DNA of 64,000 bases. It comes from Dysgonamonadaceae bacterium (lineage in GTDB: Bacteria > Bacteroidota > Bacteroidia > Bacteroidales > Azobacteroidaceae). This document shows, piece by piece, positions 49,928 to 60,900 of this stretch. Made by a program: the position numbers and the translations under genes. The notes below the pieces were generated by a model, which saw nothing but the letters and a program-made list of their open reading frames with translations, searched no databases and was not told the origin of the DNA. The DNA lies in NCBI GenBank assembly GCA_031253625.1, contig JAIRVZ010000014.1:1-64000 (forward strand), written 5' to 3'. The number at the start of each line of letters is the position of its first letter. Position 1 is the stretch's first letter.

Positions 49928-50341
49928 ATGACTGAATTTGTAAGCGAAATAAAGACAATCCCTCATAACGAGGCTGATATTTTTGAAATGCTATCGGATT
50001 TAAGCAATCTCGAACGCATGAAAGACAAGATTCCTCAGGAGAAAATTTCAGATTTTACTTTCGACAAAGATTCCTGTAGTTTTTCTGTCAGTCCGATTGG
50101 AAAAATTAAATTTTCAATCGTCGAACGAGAACCGAATAAAACCATTAAGTTTAAAGCTGATGAATCGCCAATCGATGTTACGATGTGGATTCAGTTGAAA
50201 CAGGTGGATGAAAACGACACCAAGTTAAAACTGACGCTCAAAGCCGAATTAAACCCGTTCATCAAACCAATGGTTTCCAAACCCGTTCAAGAAGGAATCA
50301 ATAAAGTTGCCGATGTTTTAGCAGCAATGCCATATAAATAA
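49928..50341 (+). CDS. SRPBCC-fold small protein
   Basis: MTEFVSEIKTIPHNEADIFEMLSDLSNLERMKDKIPQ. Confidence 0.75.
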   Translation: MTEFVSEIKTIPHNEADIFEMLSDLSNLERMKDKIPQEKISDFTFDKDSCSFSVSPIGKIKFSIVEREPNKTIKFKADESPIDVTMWIQLKQVDENDTKLKLTLKAELNPFIKPMVSKPVQEGINKVADVLAAMPYK

Positions 50342-50431
50342 TGATTAATGTTTAATGATTAATGTTTAATAATTTGGCTGTCAGTATTTAATCATTAATC
50401 ACTAATCACTAATCACTAATCATTAATCATT
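50341..50431. repeat. Heptamer-armed intergenic hairpin (AATGATT/TAATCAC)n
   Basis: aatgattaatgtttaatgattaatgtttaat ... taatcattaatcactaatcactaatcactaatcattaatcatt. Confidence 0.85.
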
Positions 50432-51772
50432 ATGAAAACGCTTTGGGAAAAATCTATCCCTGTAAACGAAAGGATTGAGAAATTTACGGTTGGAAAAGAC
50501 CGTGAAATGGATTTATATTTAGCACCGTATGATGTTTTGGGTTCAATGGCTCACATCACGATGTTGGAAAGTATTGGTTTGCTTACCTCCGAAGAACTTC
50601 AAATTCTGTTATCGGAACTACGCAATATTTACAAGATTGCCGAATCGGGCGAATTTGTAATTGAACCGGGAGCGGAAGATGTTCATTCTCAGATAGAATT
50701 AATGCTAACCCGAAAATTGGGAGATGTCGGGAAAAAAATACATAGCGGACGTTCTCGTAATGATCAGGTTCTGGTCGATATGAAACTGTTTACTCGCGAT
50801 GCTATTAGAAAATTAGTTGTGAAAGTCGATGAATTAATCGAAACTCTACTGAAACAAAGCGAAAAATACAAAGAAATTCTTCTGCCCGGCTATACTCATT
50901 TGCAAGTCGCCATGCCTTCGTCGTTCGGACTTTGGTTTGCAGCGTATGCCGAAAGTTTGGTAGATGATTTGCAGTTATTGGCGGCAGCATACAAAGTATG
51001 CAACAAAAATCCGTTGGGTTCGGCTGCCGGATATGGTTCTTCGTTTCCGCTTAACCGCCGGATGACCACCGATTTATTGGGTTTCGACGATTTGAATTAC
51101 AACGTTGTATATGCCCAAATGGGACGTGGAAAAATGGAGCGTACCGTCGGTTTTGCCTTAGCCGGAATTGCCGCCACAATCTCCAAATTAGCTTTTGATG
51201 CCTGTTTATATAACAGTCAAAACTTTGGTTTTATCAAACTTCCCGACCAGTTTACAACTGGTTCGAGCATTATGCCGCATAAAAAAAATCCGGATGTATT
51301 TGAATTGACGCGTGCTAAATGCAATAAAATTCAATCTTTACCGCAGCAAATCACATTGATAACCAATAATTTGCCTTCAGGATATTTTCGTGATTTACAG
51401 ATTATCAAAGAGGTATTTTTTCCTGCTTTCGACGAACTGACCGACTGCATCGAAATGGTAAATCTGATGATGCAAGAAATTAAAGTAAACGAACATATTC
51501 TTGACGATGATAAATATTCGTTATTATTTAGTGTCGATAAAGTAAACGAATTGGCATTACAAGGCGTACCTTTCAGAGATGCCTACAAACAGGTTGGATT
51601 GGCGATTGAATCCGGAGAGTTCAAAGCAGATAAAACTGCCAAACACACTCACGAAGGAAGTATCGGCAATCTTTGCAATGACCGGATTGAGTCAATGAAA
51701 CAAGAAATCATTTCCGGATTTGACTTTCAAAAAGTAGATTTAGCTACAGAAAATTTACTGAAAGTTTTTTGA
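50432..51772 (+). CDS. argH: Argininosuccinate lyase
   Basis: IHSGRSRNDQVLVDMKLFTRDAI; TTGSSIMPHKKNPDVFEL. Confidence 0.96.
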   Translation: MKTLWEKSIPVNERIEKFTVGKDREMDLYLAPYDVLGSMAHITMLESIGLLTSEELQILLSELRNIYKIAESGEFVIEPGAEDVHSQIELMLTRKLGDVGKKIHSGRSRNDQVLVDMKLFTRDAIRKLVVKVDELIETLLKQSEKYKEILLPGYTHLQVAMPSSFGLWFAAYAESLVDDLQLLAAAYKVCNKNPLGSAAGYGSSFPLNRRMTTDLLGFDDLNYNVVYAQMGRGKMERTVGFALAGIAATISKLAFDACLYNSQNFGFIKLPDQFTTGSSIMPHKKNPDVFELTRAKCNKIQSLPQQITLITNNLPSGYFRDLQIIKEVFFPAFDELTDCIEMVNLMMQEIKVNEHILDDDKYSLLFSVDKVNELALQGVPFRDAYKQVGLAIESGEFKADKTAKHTHEGSIGNLCNDRIESMKQEIISGFDFQKVDLATENLLKVF

Positions 51773-51860
51773 ACGCAGATGACGCGGATAACGCAGATTT
51801 TCGCAGGTTTTTACATTATATTATCTGCGAAAATCTGCGTTATCCGCGTCATCTGCGTTC
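51771..51860. terminator. Perfect 36-bp palindrome between convergent genes (likely bidirectional terminator)
   Basis: gaacgcagatgacgcggataacgcagattttcgcag (51771-51806) is the exact reverse complement of 51825-51860. Confidence 0.8.
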
Positions 51861-51864
51861 TATT

Positions 51865-53538
51865 TCAAAAAACAATATTTTCAGAATAAACACTTTCGTT
51901 TCCGCACCTGTCTTTAACTGAAAAGACCAAGCGTTGTTTGCCGCGTTTCATCCGCGAAGGGTCAAATTCGCAAAACATGCTTGCAGTTTTGGGGTCGTAT
52001 TCAAAAAGGACAAATTTGCCGTTCAAGGTTCCTTTATACTCCTCTACTCCACTAAAATCGTCTGTAACTTTGAATGAAATCTTTTCGTTTTTTGTCCACA
52101 AATGAGGAGTAACCGGTGTAATTTTAGGAGCAACGGTATCGATTCCAATCGAGTAATTTCCCAATTCGCGGATTTCGCAATTCATATATCCATCTTTGTA
52201 GACACCGCCTTCCCATGATTTTTTTGTGCCGATAACGCTAAAAACACCATATTTAGATTTATCGGGATAGGTATCTCTCTGAATTTTTATTTTCAAAAGA
52301 CAGTATGAATGTAACGGTGTTCGTTCTCCTAACTGAAACAACGAAGAAAAAGGCGTATAACCGGGTGTTTCTTTATACTGAAAATCAACATTGGTATACA
52401 AATTTCCTACAGGGATTTCCAAAACAACATTGACGTTGGTAAAAACATTGGGTTTATTGTAAGCAAACAATATTCCATTGATGCGTTGTTCGAGAATTGC
52501 CTGTCTTCTACCCATTATTTCAAACGGAAAAACCGTTGTGTTCTCATAAGTATCCGATAATATATACTTGCATTTATATATTCGTTCTTCATCGACCAAA
52601 ATAATTCCGGAATTTTCCTTTTGTTGATAGATATTCAAACGATTACCCGGTTCTACAAATGATTTCATAAAGAAAGACTTGTTATTAACCCAGTCATCAA
52701 AAGAAATCAAGCTGTTCAGGTATCTCGATTCGGAGAAAGAAAAATAATCCATATTTTGGGAGAAAACTTCAATACCGTCTACTTCTAAGCTAATCCTCTT
52801 GGGTAGATAAATATTATTCACTCCGCTCATTTTATCATAAGCCTTAACACCGAATCCGACATTTCCCCAAGCATCAACTGTAGCAACAATTGTTTTTCCT
52901 GTTTTATCCTTCGTGATTGGGATTTCCTGATTTTGGGTTTTTCCGTTCACAATTCCCATTCCGACTTGGGGGAAAATCATCAAGCCCTTGACTTCGGGTG
53001 GAACATTATCTCGAATCCGGCTTTTGTAATAAGGCAGCGGATCATATACGTCATCCGTGATGGCATCTCTGATTTCAAAGTGCAAATGAGGCCCACCCGA
53101 ACCACCGGAATTTCCACTATATGCAATTATTTCGCCTTGTTTCACAGGGAATTGCCAAGGTTGAGGATATAATTCTATCTGAAATTTCTCTTTGATATAC
53201 TGGCTATCGCGAGCAAAAATTTCAATCGATTTTACAAAACGATCTAAATGACCATAAAGTGTTTTGGTGCCATCGGGATGCGTTACATACAACGCATTTC
53301 CATATCCCCAAGGACTGATATTGATTCGGGAAACATACCCATCTTTCACAGCTTTCACCGGAATCCCAATGACTCCTTGCGTCTTAAAATCTATTCCCGA
53401 ATGAAAATGGTTACTTCTCAATTCTCCAAAATTACCGCTTAAAAACAACGGAATATCTATCGGTGGTATAATAGGTTGGGCGTTGAGTTGAAAAATTGTC
53501 AGACAAAAAGAAAAAAATGCTATCGTAAATTGTTTCAT
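51865..53538 (-). CDS. M23-family metallopeptidase
   Basis: RSNHFHSGIDFKT; GYGNALYVTHPDGTKTLYGHL; GGPHLHFEIRD. Confidence 0.93.
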   Translation of the reverse strand: MKQFTIAFFSFCLTIFQLNAQPIIPPIDIPLFLSGNFGELRSNHFHSGIDFKTQGVIGIPVKAVKDGYVSRINISPWGYGNALYVTHPDGTKTLYGHLDRFVKSIEIFARDSQYIKEKFQIELYPQPWQFPVKQGEIIAYSGNSGGSGGPHLHFEIRDAITDDVYDPLPYYKSRIRDNVPPEVKGLMIFPQVGMGIVNGKTQNQEIPITKDKTGKTIVATVDAWGNVGFGVKAYDKMSGVNNIYLPKRISLEVDGIEVFSQNMDYFSFSESRYLNSLISFDDWVNNKSFFMKSFVEPGNRLNIYQQKENSGIILVDEERIYKCKYILSDTYENTTVFPFEIMGRRQAILEQRINGILFAYNKPNVFTNVNVVLEIPVGNLYTNVDFQYKETPGYTPFSSLFQLGERTPLHSYCLLKIKIQRDTYPDKSKYGVFSVIGTKKSWEGGVYKDGYMNCEIRELGNYSIGIDTVAPKITPVTPHLWTKNEKISFKVTDDFSGVEEYKGTLNGKFVLFEYDPKTASMFCEFDPSRMKRGKQRLVFSVKDRCGNESVYSENIVF

Positions 53539-53627
53539 AAAATTATTTCAATCGTTTTTTAAGATTACAAATGTACGAAAAATACCACAGATAATGAAAA
53601 TGTTCAGTCACAAAAAAAATACATTTA

Positions 53628-53667
53628 TTGCTATTGATAATAGCAATAAATTGGAATATTTGCTATT
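53628..53667. promoter_or_regulatory. Operator-like inverted repeat plus third half-site
   Basis: TTGCTATT-gat-AATAGCAA (53628-53646) and TTGCTATT (53660-53667), just upstream of -7 box TATATTTG (53683-53690). Confidence 0.45.
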
Positions 53668-53712
53668 ATGAAAAACAATTCATATATTTGCGGTAAATAA
53701 TTTTGTGTAATT

Positions 53713-54954
53713 ATGAAACCAATTTTAAGAGAAGTCATTACAGACCAACGACAACAAGTAAATAAACTAAACATACAGGAAAGAGTTTTTCCGGAAACAA
53801 TGCTTGCTAATTCGGAAATCATTATTATTTCGGGCATTCGACGTTGTGGAAAGTCTATGTTGATGGAGCAAATTAGAAGAAAACAATCCGAGCAAGATTA
53901 CTTTATCAATTTTGATGATGAACGGTTAATAAGTTTCACAATAGAGCAATTTCAGCCTTTATATGAAGTTTTTATTGAAATGTTTGGTGAACAAAAAACA
54001 TTTTATTTTGATGAAATTCAAAATATTAAAGGTTGGGAGCGTTTTGTACGCCGTCTTCACGATGCAGGGAATAAAGTGTTTATCACAGGCTCTAATGCAA
54101 GTATGCTTAGCCGGGAACTTGGCACACACTTGACAGGGAGATATAACAGATACGAGCTTTTTCCTTTTTCTTTCAGAGAATTTTTGGAGTTGTCAAATCC
54201 CGAATTATTAACATCTAACATATATCAAACAAATACAAAATCAGCTCTTTCGGCCTCTTTTTTAATATATTTACAGAAAGGCGGTTTTCCGTTGTATTTA
54301 CAAACAAATGATGTAAACCACCTTAAATATTTATATGAAAGTATTATATATCGTGATGTTTTGGTTCGCAATAATATCAGCAATGAAAAAGAGTTGCTTG
54401 AGTTGGTGTGGTTTTTGGCGAGTAATGTTTCAAAATTATCCACTTACTCGTCGTTGTCGGGAATCATAGGTGTAAAAAATCATACTACCGTAAAAAATTA
54501 TATCGAATATCTTGAAAATACATACTTATTGTTTCAACTAAATAAATTTGATTTTTCGGCAAAATCGCAAATAAAATCGCCACGAAAGACCTATTTTATA
54601 GATAACGGATTAGCTGCAAAATTGGGATTTAGTTTCTCTAACAACACCGGTCGTTTTTTGGAAAATCTTATTTTTATAGAACTTAAACGGCGAGGAAAAG
54701 AACTGTATTATTATAAAAATGAAAATGAGTGTGATTTTTTGATACGAGAAAATTATCACGTTACAGAGGCTATTCAAGTCTGCGCTGTTTTTGAAAATGA
54801 ACTTACAAAAAAGCGGGAAATAGATGGTCTACAAGAGGCTATGAATGTATTTAATCTCGAAAAGGGGTTAATTATAACTTTAGATGTCGAAGAAAATATA
54901 TCTTTCAACAGCAAGCAAATCGAGATTATTCCGGCTTGGAAGTGGCTGTTATAA
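53713..54954 (+). CDS. AAA-type ATP-binding protein with DUF4143 domain
   Basis: IISGIRRCGKSMLMEQI; FYFDEIQNIKGWERFVRRLHDAG; ITGSNASMLSRELGTHLTGRY. Confidence 0.92.
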   Translation: MKPILREVITDQRQQVNKLNIQERVFPETMLANSEIIIISGIRRCGKSMLMEQIRRKQSEQDYFINFDDERLISFTIEQFQPLYEVFIEMFGEQKTFYFDEIQNIKGWERFVRRLHDAGNKVFITGSNASMLSRELGTHLTGRYNRYELFPFSFREFLELSNPELLTSNIYQTNTKSALSASFLIYLQKGGFPLYLQTNDVNHLKYLYESIIYRDVLVRNNISNEKELLELVWFLASNVSKLSTYSSLSGIIGVKNHTTVKNYIEYLENTYLLFQLNKFDFSAKSQIKSPRKTYFIDNGLAAKLGFSFSNNTGRFLENLIFIELKRRGKELYYYKNENECDFLIRENYHVTEAIQVCAVFENELTKKREIDGLQEAMNVFNLEKGLIITLDVEENISFNSKQIEIIPAWKWLL

Positions 54955-55974
54955 TTCGCAAAATTGAAAATCGACATAAACAGGCAAATGGTCGCTATAT
55001 CCACCGGTATGTTTCATGCCTGTATAGGTCTTGAATGGCCTTTTTCCACCATTAGAAGAATCTTTCTCCATCATAAAATCGCGCTGAAAAATCGTTGCTG
55101 TTTCGGGCAAAACATGAAAATTCTGTTTGCGATCGAATAAATTTCCCGAAACAATGATTTGGTCTAAAACATTCCATTGGCGACCATATTTGTAGGTGCC
55201 TACATTATTTTGTTTCGCAAACTTGTAGAAAAGATTATAAAGTTCTAAAGGATTAGCGTCTTTCTCCGGAGGCAAAGCGCCTAAAGTATTCAAAATACTT
55301 TTATTGGTCGGTTCATCATTCAAATCTCCCATAATGATAATGTTAGCTTTCTCTCTGACATTCATCAAACTGTCGGTTTTTGATCTCAGAACAGAGGCCG
55401 CAAATATCCGGTCGGGTTCGGATTCCTGTTCTCCGCCTCGTCGGGAAGGAAAGTGACAAACAAAAACATCCAATGTATCGCCTGTTTGTATCAATCCCGA
55501 AACGTGCAAAATATCACGGGTAACTTTGTGCGGATTTTGAGGAAATTTTATTTTATATTCCTTGTGACTTAAATACTTAAACTTATCCCGTTGATACATC
55601 AAAGCTGTATTAATACCTCTTCGATCGGCACAATAGGTTATTACATACCGGTAATCCTGCGCTTTCAGTAGAGAGTGCTTGGTTAAATCGGTCATGCAAC
55701 GTTCGTTCTCCACTTCGCACAAACCTACGATAGCGGGCGAATCCCATTCTCCAGTAGCGGTAATGACTTTAGCCAAGTTGTTTAATTTGTTGTAATACCG
55801 GCCGGTTGTCCAATGTAATTTACCATCGGGAGTAAAATCGCCATCATCTTTTTTGGAACTTTTTTCAGTATCAAAAAGGTTTTCAACATTATAAAACATT
55901 ACTCGAAAAGGATTTTGGCTGAAAATAGAAATTGTAATGCAAAAGCATAAACAAACTAACAATAATTTTCTCAT
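54949..55974 (-). CDS. Endonuclease/exonuclease/phosphatase family protein
   Basis: FRVMFYNVENLFDT; VGLCEVEN; IIMGDLNDEPTN; GYSDHLPVY. Confidence 0.9.
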   Translation of the reverse strand: MRKLLLVCLCFCITISIFSQNPFRVMFYNVENLFDTEKSSKKDDGDFTPDGKLHWTTGRYYNKLNNLAKVITATGEWDSPAIVGLCEVENERCMTDLTKHSLLKAQDYRYVITYCADRRGINTALMYQRDKFKYLSHKEYKIKFPQNPHKVTRDILHVSGLIQTGDTLDVFVCHFPSRRGGEQESEPDRIFAASVLRSKTDSLMNVREKANIIIMGDLNDEPTNKSILNTLGALPPEKDANPLELYNLFYKFAKQNNVGTYKYGRQWNVLDQIIVSGNLFDRKQNFHVLPETATIFQRDFMMEKDSSNGGKRPFKTYTGMKHTGGYSDHLPVYVDFQFCEL

Positions 55975-55976
55975 AT

Positions 55977-57464
55977 TTATTCTTTCTTAATCCATTGGTA
56001 TGCTCCTATATCAGGGCCTTTTTCGCCTAAGCGATAAATACCATTCATATCATAAGGTAATGGTAGGGCAATTGAGCGATCGCCTTTACTAATGGCAGGT
56101 GATATGGAATCCAAACGAAAATCAAAAATGTAATCGTATTTACTTTTATCCAAACTTTCCGGTGTTGATTTTATGAATTTCGGGTCTTTGTTAAAAATAC
56201 AATCGATTAATTTCTCACCATCATTTTTCCCGTCTTTTTTCAGCAATAAACAATTTTGGAATTTATAGTTCATTGGCGTATCCGGATAATCTACGGTATC
56301 TTTAACAATAATATATTCTCCGGCATTCGCATTACTTCCGTAAATAATGCTGTTGAAAAAACCGACTTCGACGGGCAATGCAACCTTATTATTTTCTTTG
56401 TCGAAAGTATAATTGAAGACAACAACCGTTTGTCCTGTGGCAGTCATGCTATTCCACGAAGGGAGATAATTAGCTAACGTACATTGCGTGAAACTATATT
56501 TTCCTCCTCTCAAAAACACCAATGCTCCGGAGGCATTCGATAATTCCGAATTTTCTACAACGATATGACTATTTTCCGCAAAAAGCAAAAACCCGTTCAC
56601 GTTGGTAAGTACCGAATTTTTCAGTTTCATTTTCAGACGATCCGGTTCAAACGATTCAAGTGCCATAGCAACCATTCCGTTTCTGATATGTGCATGTTCA
56701 AACTCATTATCAAAACTGGATGATGCAAACCACATTCCTTCCCATTGTCCCGGAACTCGATCATAAGGAATATCAGGCAACAGATAATCCATTCTATGCC
56801 CGCGAAAAACAATCGGCCGTTCTTGTGTGCCGACAGCCTTGATATTTCCCAAGACGTTGAACCATGAGCCGTTGCGCATAAAAAAGGTTGTCCCCGCAGG
56901 GATTGTCAAAGTTACACCCTCGTTAACGGTCAGGCTATCAAATACCAAATAAGGTTTTTCGTTCGATAAGGTAATCGATTCTTCGAAAACTTTAGCACGA
57001 AAAATTACCACATCCTGTCCGTATGCCTCAACAATGATTCTTTGTAGTACTCCGTTTGTTGTAAAAATAATTTCGTCCGACCGGAATTGCGGCACATTGT
57101 TTAAATTTTCGTCTAAAGTAGCCTCTACAAAGACAAAAAGACTGTCCCTCGCACTAATCCGGACGTTGATAAAATTACCATTTTCATCGCGTCGTTCGGG
57201 CGGCACATTCATCCTGAAACCTCTGTCGCCGTGCAAAAAACCGATGGAAGAAATCAACAACGGATCTCTATTCCGGTTGTAAATCATAAAATTTCTTGTT
57301 GTGGAGCCTATTGTAGAAAACAAAGTATCGAACGATAAGGTATCGACCGAAAAAGAAAGAGGCTCACTACTGTTGGTAGAGTAATTATCATAATCATCCT
57401 TGCAGGAAAAAAACGAAACCGCGAGAAAGATTATGAAACCGTATAAAAGATGTTGTAATTTCAT
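55977..57464 (-). CDS. Secreted lipoprotein, beta-helix-like
   Basis: Lipobox FLAVSFFSCKDD; right-handed-helix-like ...HIRNGMVAMALESFEPDRLKMKLKNSVLTNVNGFLLFAENSHIVVENSELSNASGALVFL. Confidence 0.7.
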   Translation of the reverse strand: MKLQHLLYGFIIFLAVSFFSCKDDYDNYSTNSSEPLSFSVDTLSFDTLFSTIGSTTRNFMIYNRNRDPLLISSIGFLHGDRGFRMNVPPERRDENGNFINVRISARDSLFVFVEATLDENLNNVPQFRSDEIIFTTNGVLQRIIVEAYGQDVVIFRAKVFEESITLSNEKPYLVFDSLTVNEGVTLTIPAGTTFFMRNGSWFNVLGNIKAVGTQERPIVFRGHRMDYLLPDIPYDRVPGQWEGMWFASSSFDNEFEHAHIRNGMVAMALESFEPDRLKMKLKNSVLTNVNGFLLFAENSHIVVENSELSNASGALVFLRGGKYSFTQCTLANYLPSWNSMTATGQTVVVFNYTFDKENNKVALPVEVGFFNSIIYGSNANAGEYIIVKDTVDYPDTPMNYKFQNCLLLKKDGKNDGEKLIDCIFNKDPKFIKSTPESLDKSKYDYIFDFRLDSISPAISKGDRSIALPLPYDMNGIYRLGEKGPDIGAYQWIKKE

Positions 57465-57630
57465 TCGTTGTTTTCTTCTTGAATCATCTTATAACAACGG
57501 TTTATTAATTAGGTTAGTATTCAAAATGATAAATCTTTTTCATTATTCTTGTGTTTTTAAAATACTTACTATACATTTGTCGCTTAAATAATTAAAAATA
57601 TTTCGCCTATGGAAAATATATAGTGTGCTA

Positions 57631-57843
57631 ATACGCACATTTTAATCATATTAGAAAAAGCGTTTGGCTTATATTCTAGCTTTTCGAAACTTAGACAATT
57701 TCAAATTTAAAGCTGCCAAGAGTGAAGTGTAGACGCTCGTACCGTTTAGGTGCGGGCTTCACTCGATTATTTGGCAGCAAGGTAGTCTAAGACCTCGAAA
57801 AGCAGATAAAAAAGTTTTGTTCGTGCCTTTTTTATGTGCGTAT
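57631..57843. other. Nested palindromic element / candidate structured RNA or MITE-like element
   Basis: Outer IR ATACGCACAT (57631-57640)/ATGTGCGTAT (57834-57843); GCTTTTCGA (57679-57687)/TCGAAAAGC (57795-57803); CTTAGAC (57690-57696)/GTCTAAG (57785-57791); GCTGCCAA (57712-57719)/TTGGCAGC (57771-57778); GAGTGAA (57720-57726)/TTCACTC (57758-57764); GCTCGTACC (57735-57743)/GGTGCGGGC (57749-57757) with G-U pairs. Confidence 0.7.
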
Positions 57844-57942
57844 GTAAATAATTTGTACAGGACAAGTGTTTATTTAATTTCTGATTCAATCGAGAATACT
57901 AAAAATTACAAAATAACTTTTTAACAGTTTTAAAAAAACAAC

Positions 57943-60900
57943 ATGAAAAAAATCATCTTTTTATTTATATTATGTGTTTTTTATGTACACATATTCGGTC
58001 AATTTCGCCCGAAAGAAAATTGCCCAACACCAACGGCGGCAAGTTTAGGTGAGTATGGGCAAATGTCTGTAAACATGTTTACCGGACAACCCAATGTCTC
58101 TATCCCATTGTATGAAGTGAAAATGGGAGACTTATCGTTACCTATCAGTCTGGATTATAACTTGGCAAGTGTAAAACCTAACAAACGGTCGGGTTGGGTT
58201 GGTTTAGGTTGGAATCTTTCTGCCGGCGGATGTATTACTCGTAATGTGAGGGGATTTTATGATGAAAAACAGACTAAAAATGGTCATTCTGTCGGGCTTA
58301 TGGATAATGAAAGAAAACTAGAAGACTTAGAGAACGCTGAACGGTTAGCATATCATAATAAACAATATTTGGCTTTATTTAACGGAAAAATTCCGGAGCC
58401 AGACGAACAAGGAAATGTGCAATTATTGGATTATTACGATTTGATGGCTGATGAATACAATTTTCAGTTCGGGAAATATTCCGGTAGCTTTTATCTGTCC
58501 GAGACGGGAGGATGGAAATTTGTATCGGATTACGATATTAAAGTTGTAGAAATTACATTTAGAACTATACATGAACTACGAGATAGCGGCGAAGGTAAAA
58601 TTGACATTTGCTATTGGAATAATAAAGAATGGAATCGTCGCTTGCTTGACACATTCACTTTATCTACTCCCGATGGAGTAAAATATACTTTCGGCGGAAA
58701 AGATGCTACCGAATACAGTATTAATTATTATAATCGAAACGGAACCGATTTAATTCCCACTTCCTGGTTTTTAACACGGATAGAATCTCCGTTGGGATAT
58801 GAGATTTACTTGGACTATGAGCCGGGAATGCCTATTTGCGAAATACAATTCTCGGCTTTTTCTTCTTATCTTTACACTAATTGCTCCAATCCGGGATCAC
58901 TTCTGTCCGGGCAATTCCTTGAGCCGGGGGGACAAGTCGCTTATGCGGATAACACTCAAGGACGTAAACGATTATCGGGTTATTTAATGTTTCCGGTTTA
59001 TTTGAAATCAATTGCCACTTTCTATGTAGAAGTAGATTTTCATTCGGTCAGAGAAATTCCGAGTAATGAGGATCTGTATCCGGATAGCAAATTTTTAGCA
59101 TGGGAGACGGATACTAAGGAGCAGTGGACGACACCGTTTTCAAACAGTCCATACTCTCCGGCAAATCAATTTCATGTATTTATGCCAAGCCCCTATTTGA
59201 ATGATTTGCAAAAAAACAGTTTAGATTGGCGTGTATTAAGAGGAATAACAATTGCTACTAATTATTCAATCGATACTACCTATACTAAGACATATTATTT
59301 AGATTATATAAAAAATAGCCGAAGAAAATTGAGCCGTATTGCTGAGAGGGAAGGTGATTATGTTGAAACTTATTATTACAATAGTGGAATAGCAAAGATA
59401 TACACGATTCCGGATGCTAAAGGATACAATCCTAAAGAATATAGCTTTCAATATAATACCGATAACGTCTTTGGAAGGTATGTGTATTCATCGGTCGACC
59501 ATTGGGGTTATTACAATGGAGGAGAGAGTAGCTACGATTCACATGTATTGTTCGATAAAGACTACTACAAATCAAGAAACCCAAGTTATAATTTAAATAT
59601 TTCAAAAGCGGAGACATTAAAGTCAATTGTTTATCCTACCGGCGGTAAAACCTGTTTTGATTACCGGCAAAATCAATACAGTAAAATAGTTCCTATTGAC
59701 TGTGAAGCCGAATTGAGCAACTCCTCCGGTGAAGCCGGTGGTTTATGTGTTTCTGCTATTCGCACTTATGATGAAAACGATAAATTAGTTCAACACAAAA
59801 AATATTATTATTGCGAAACAATCCCTCAAAATGACTTTTATACCAATCCTTCCAGCGGTATTTTGAAAGCAAATCCAAGTTACACAAGAAGCTATTATGC
59901 TGTTATAAAAGGTAAGACTGCTAAAGATGATAAAGAAATGGTTAAGGTTATCTGTTCAGAAGGAGGATTTGTAGCAGAAGGCATCAATCAAAAAGGGCCT
60001 CATGTAGGTTATTCAACGGTAATAGAAGAGTCGGTGGATAGCAAAAATAATTCGCTTGGCTTTATCCGTTACAGGTATACTAATTACGATCGTGATATTT
60101 GGGGGGAAACCCATAGAGATAGGAAATATGCTTTTTCCTGTAATGTTTCCGGAGATTCCTATTATACGCCGGTTTCCAGCAAATCGATGGAAAGAGGAAA
60201 AATTGTTTCAGAAGAGTATTTTGATAATAATCGAAATTTAACCAAAAGTGTAAAATACAAATACGAAAAAATAAATGTAGATTCTATCATAGCGCCCGTG
60301 CAGGAATATGTCATTGTTGATTCGAATCCATATGATTTTTGGAGCACTATGATTGGCTATATGACTTATGTTTATACGCATTGCTATTTTGTGAGCAATA
60401 TTTATGAAACCTACTACAATCCCGAAAACGGACAAGAAATGCAATGTTTGGAAAAAGCATATACCTATAATCCTCAAAAGCTGATAGCTTCCGAAGCAGT
60501 GAAAGCGAGCGATGGATCATGGCACAAAACAACTTATAAATATCCCACGGATTATAGTAACACTGCTCCGTATTCGAAGATGGTTAAAGAGCGTATTTTG
60601 ACAAACGTAATAGAAAAAACTCAATATAAGGACAATGATATGCTTTATAAGGAAATAACGGATTACAGGGAAATAATTAAGGATTATTGGGGAAGAAAGA
60701 TATTTGTTCCTCATTATGTTAGGACTCAACAAAAAGGGCAAGCCAATCCTGAAACTCGCATTGTTTATCATAAACATAAATTACATCCTTATATAGTAAC
60801 TGTGGATGGCGTAACAACAATCTATAAATGGTCTCATGATGAACAATATCTGAATTATGTAATAGAAAATCCTCCTGCCGATGTAGAGTATTTTCTTTCG

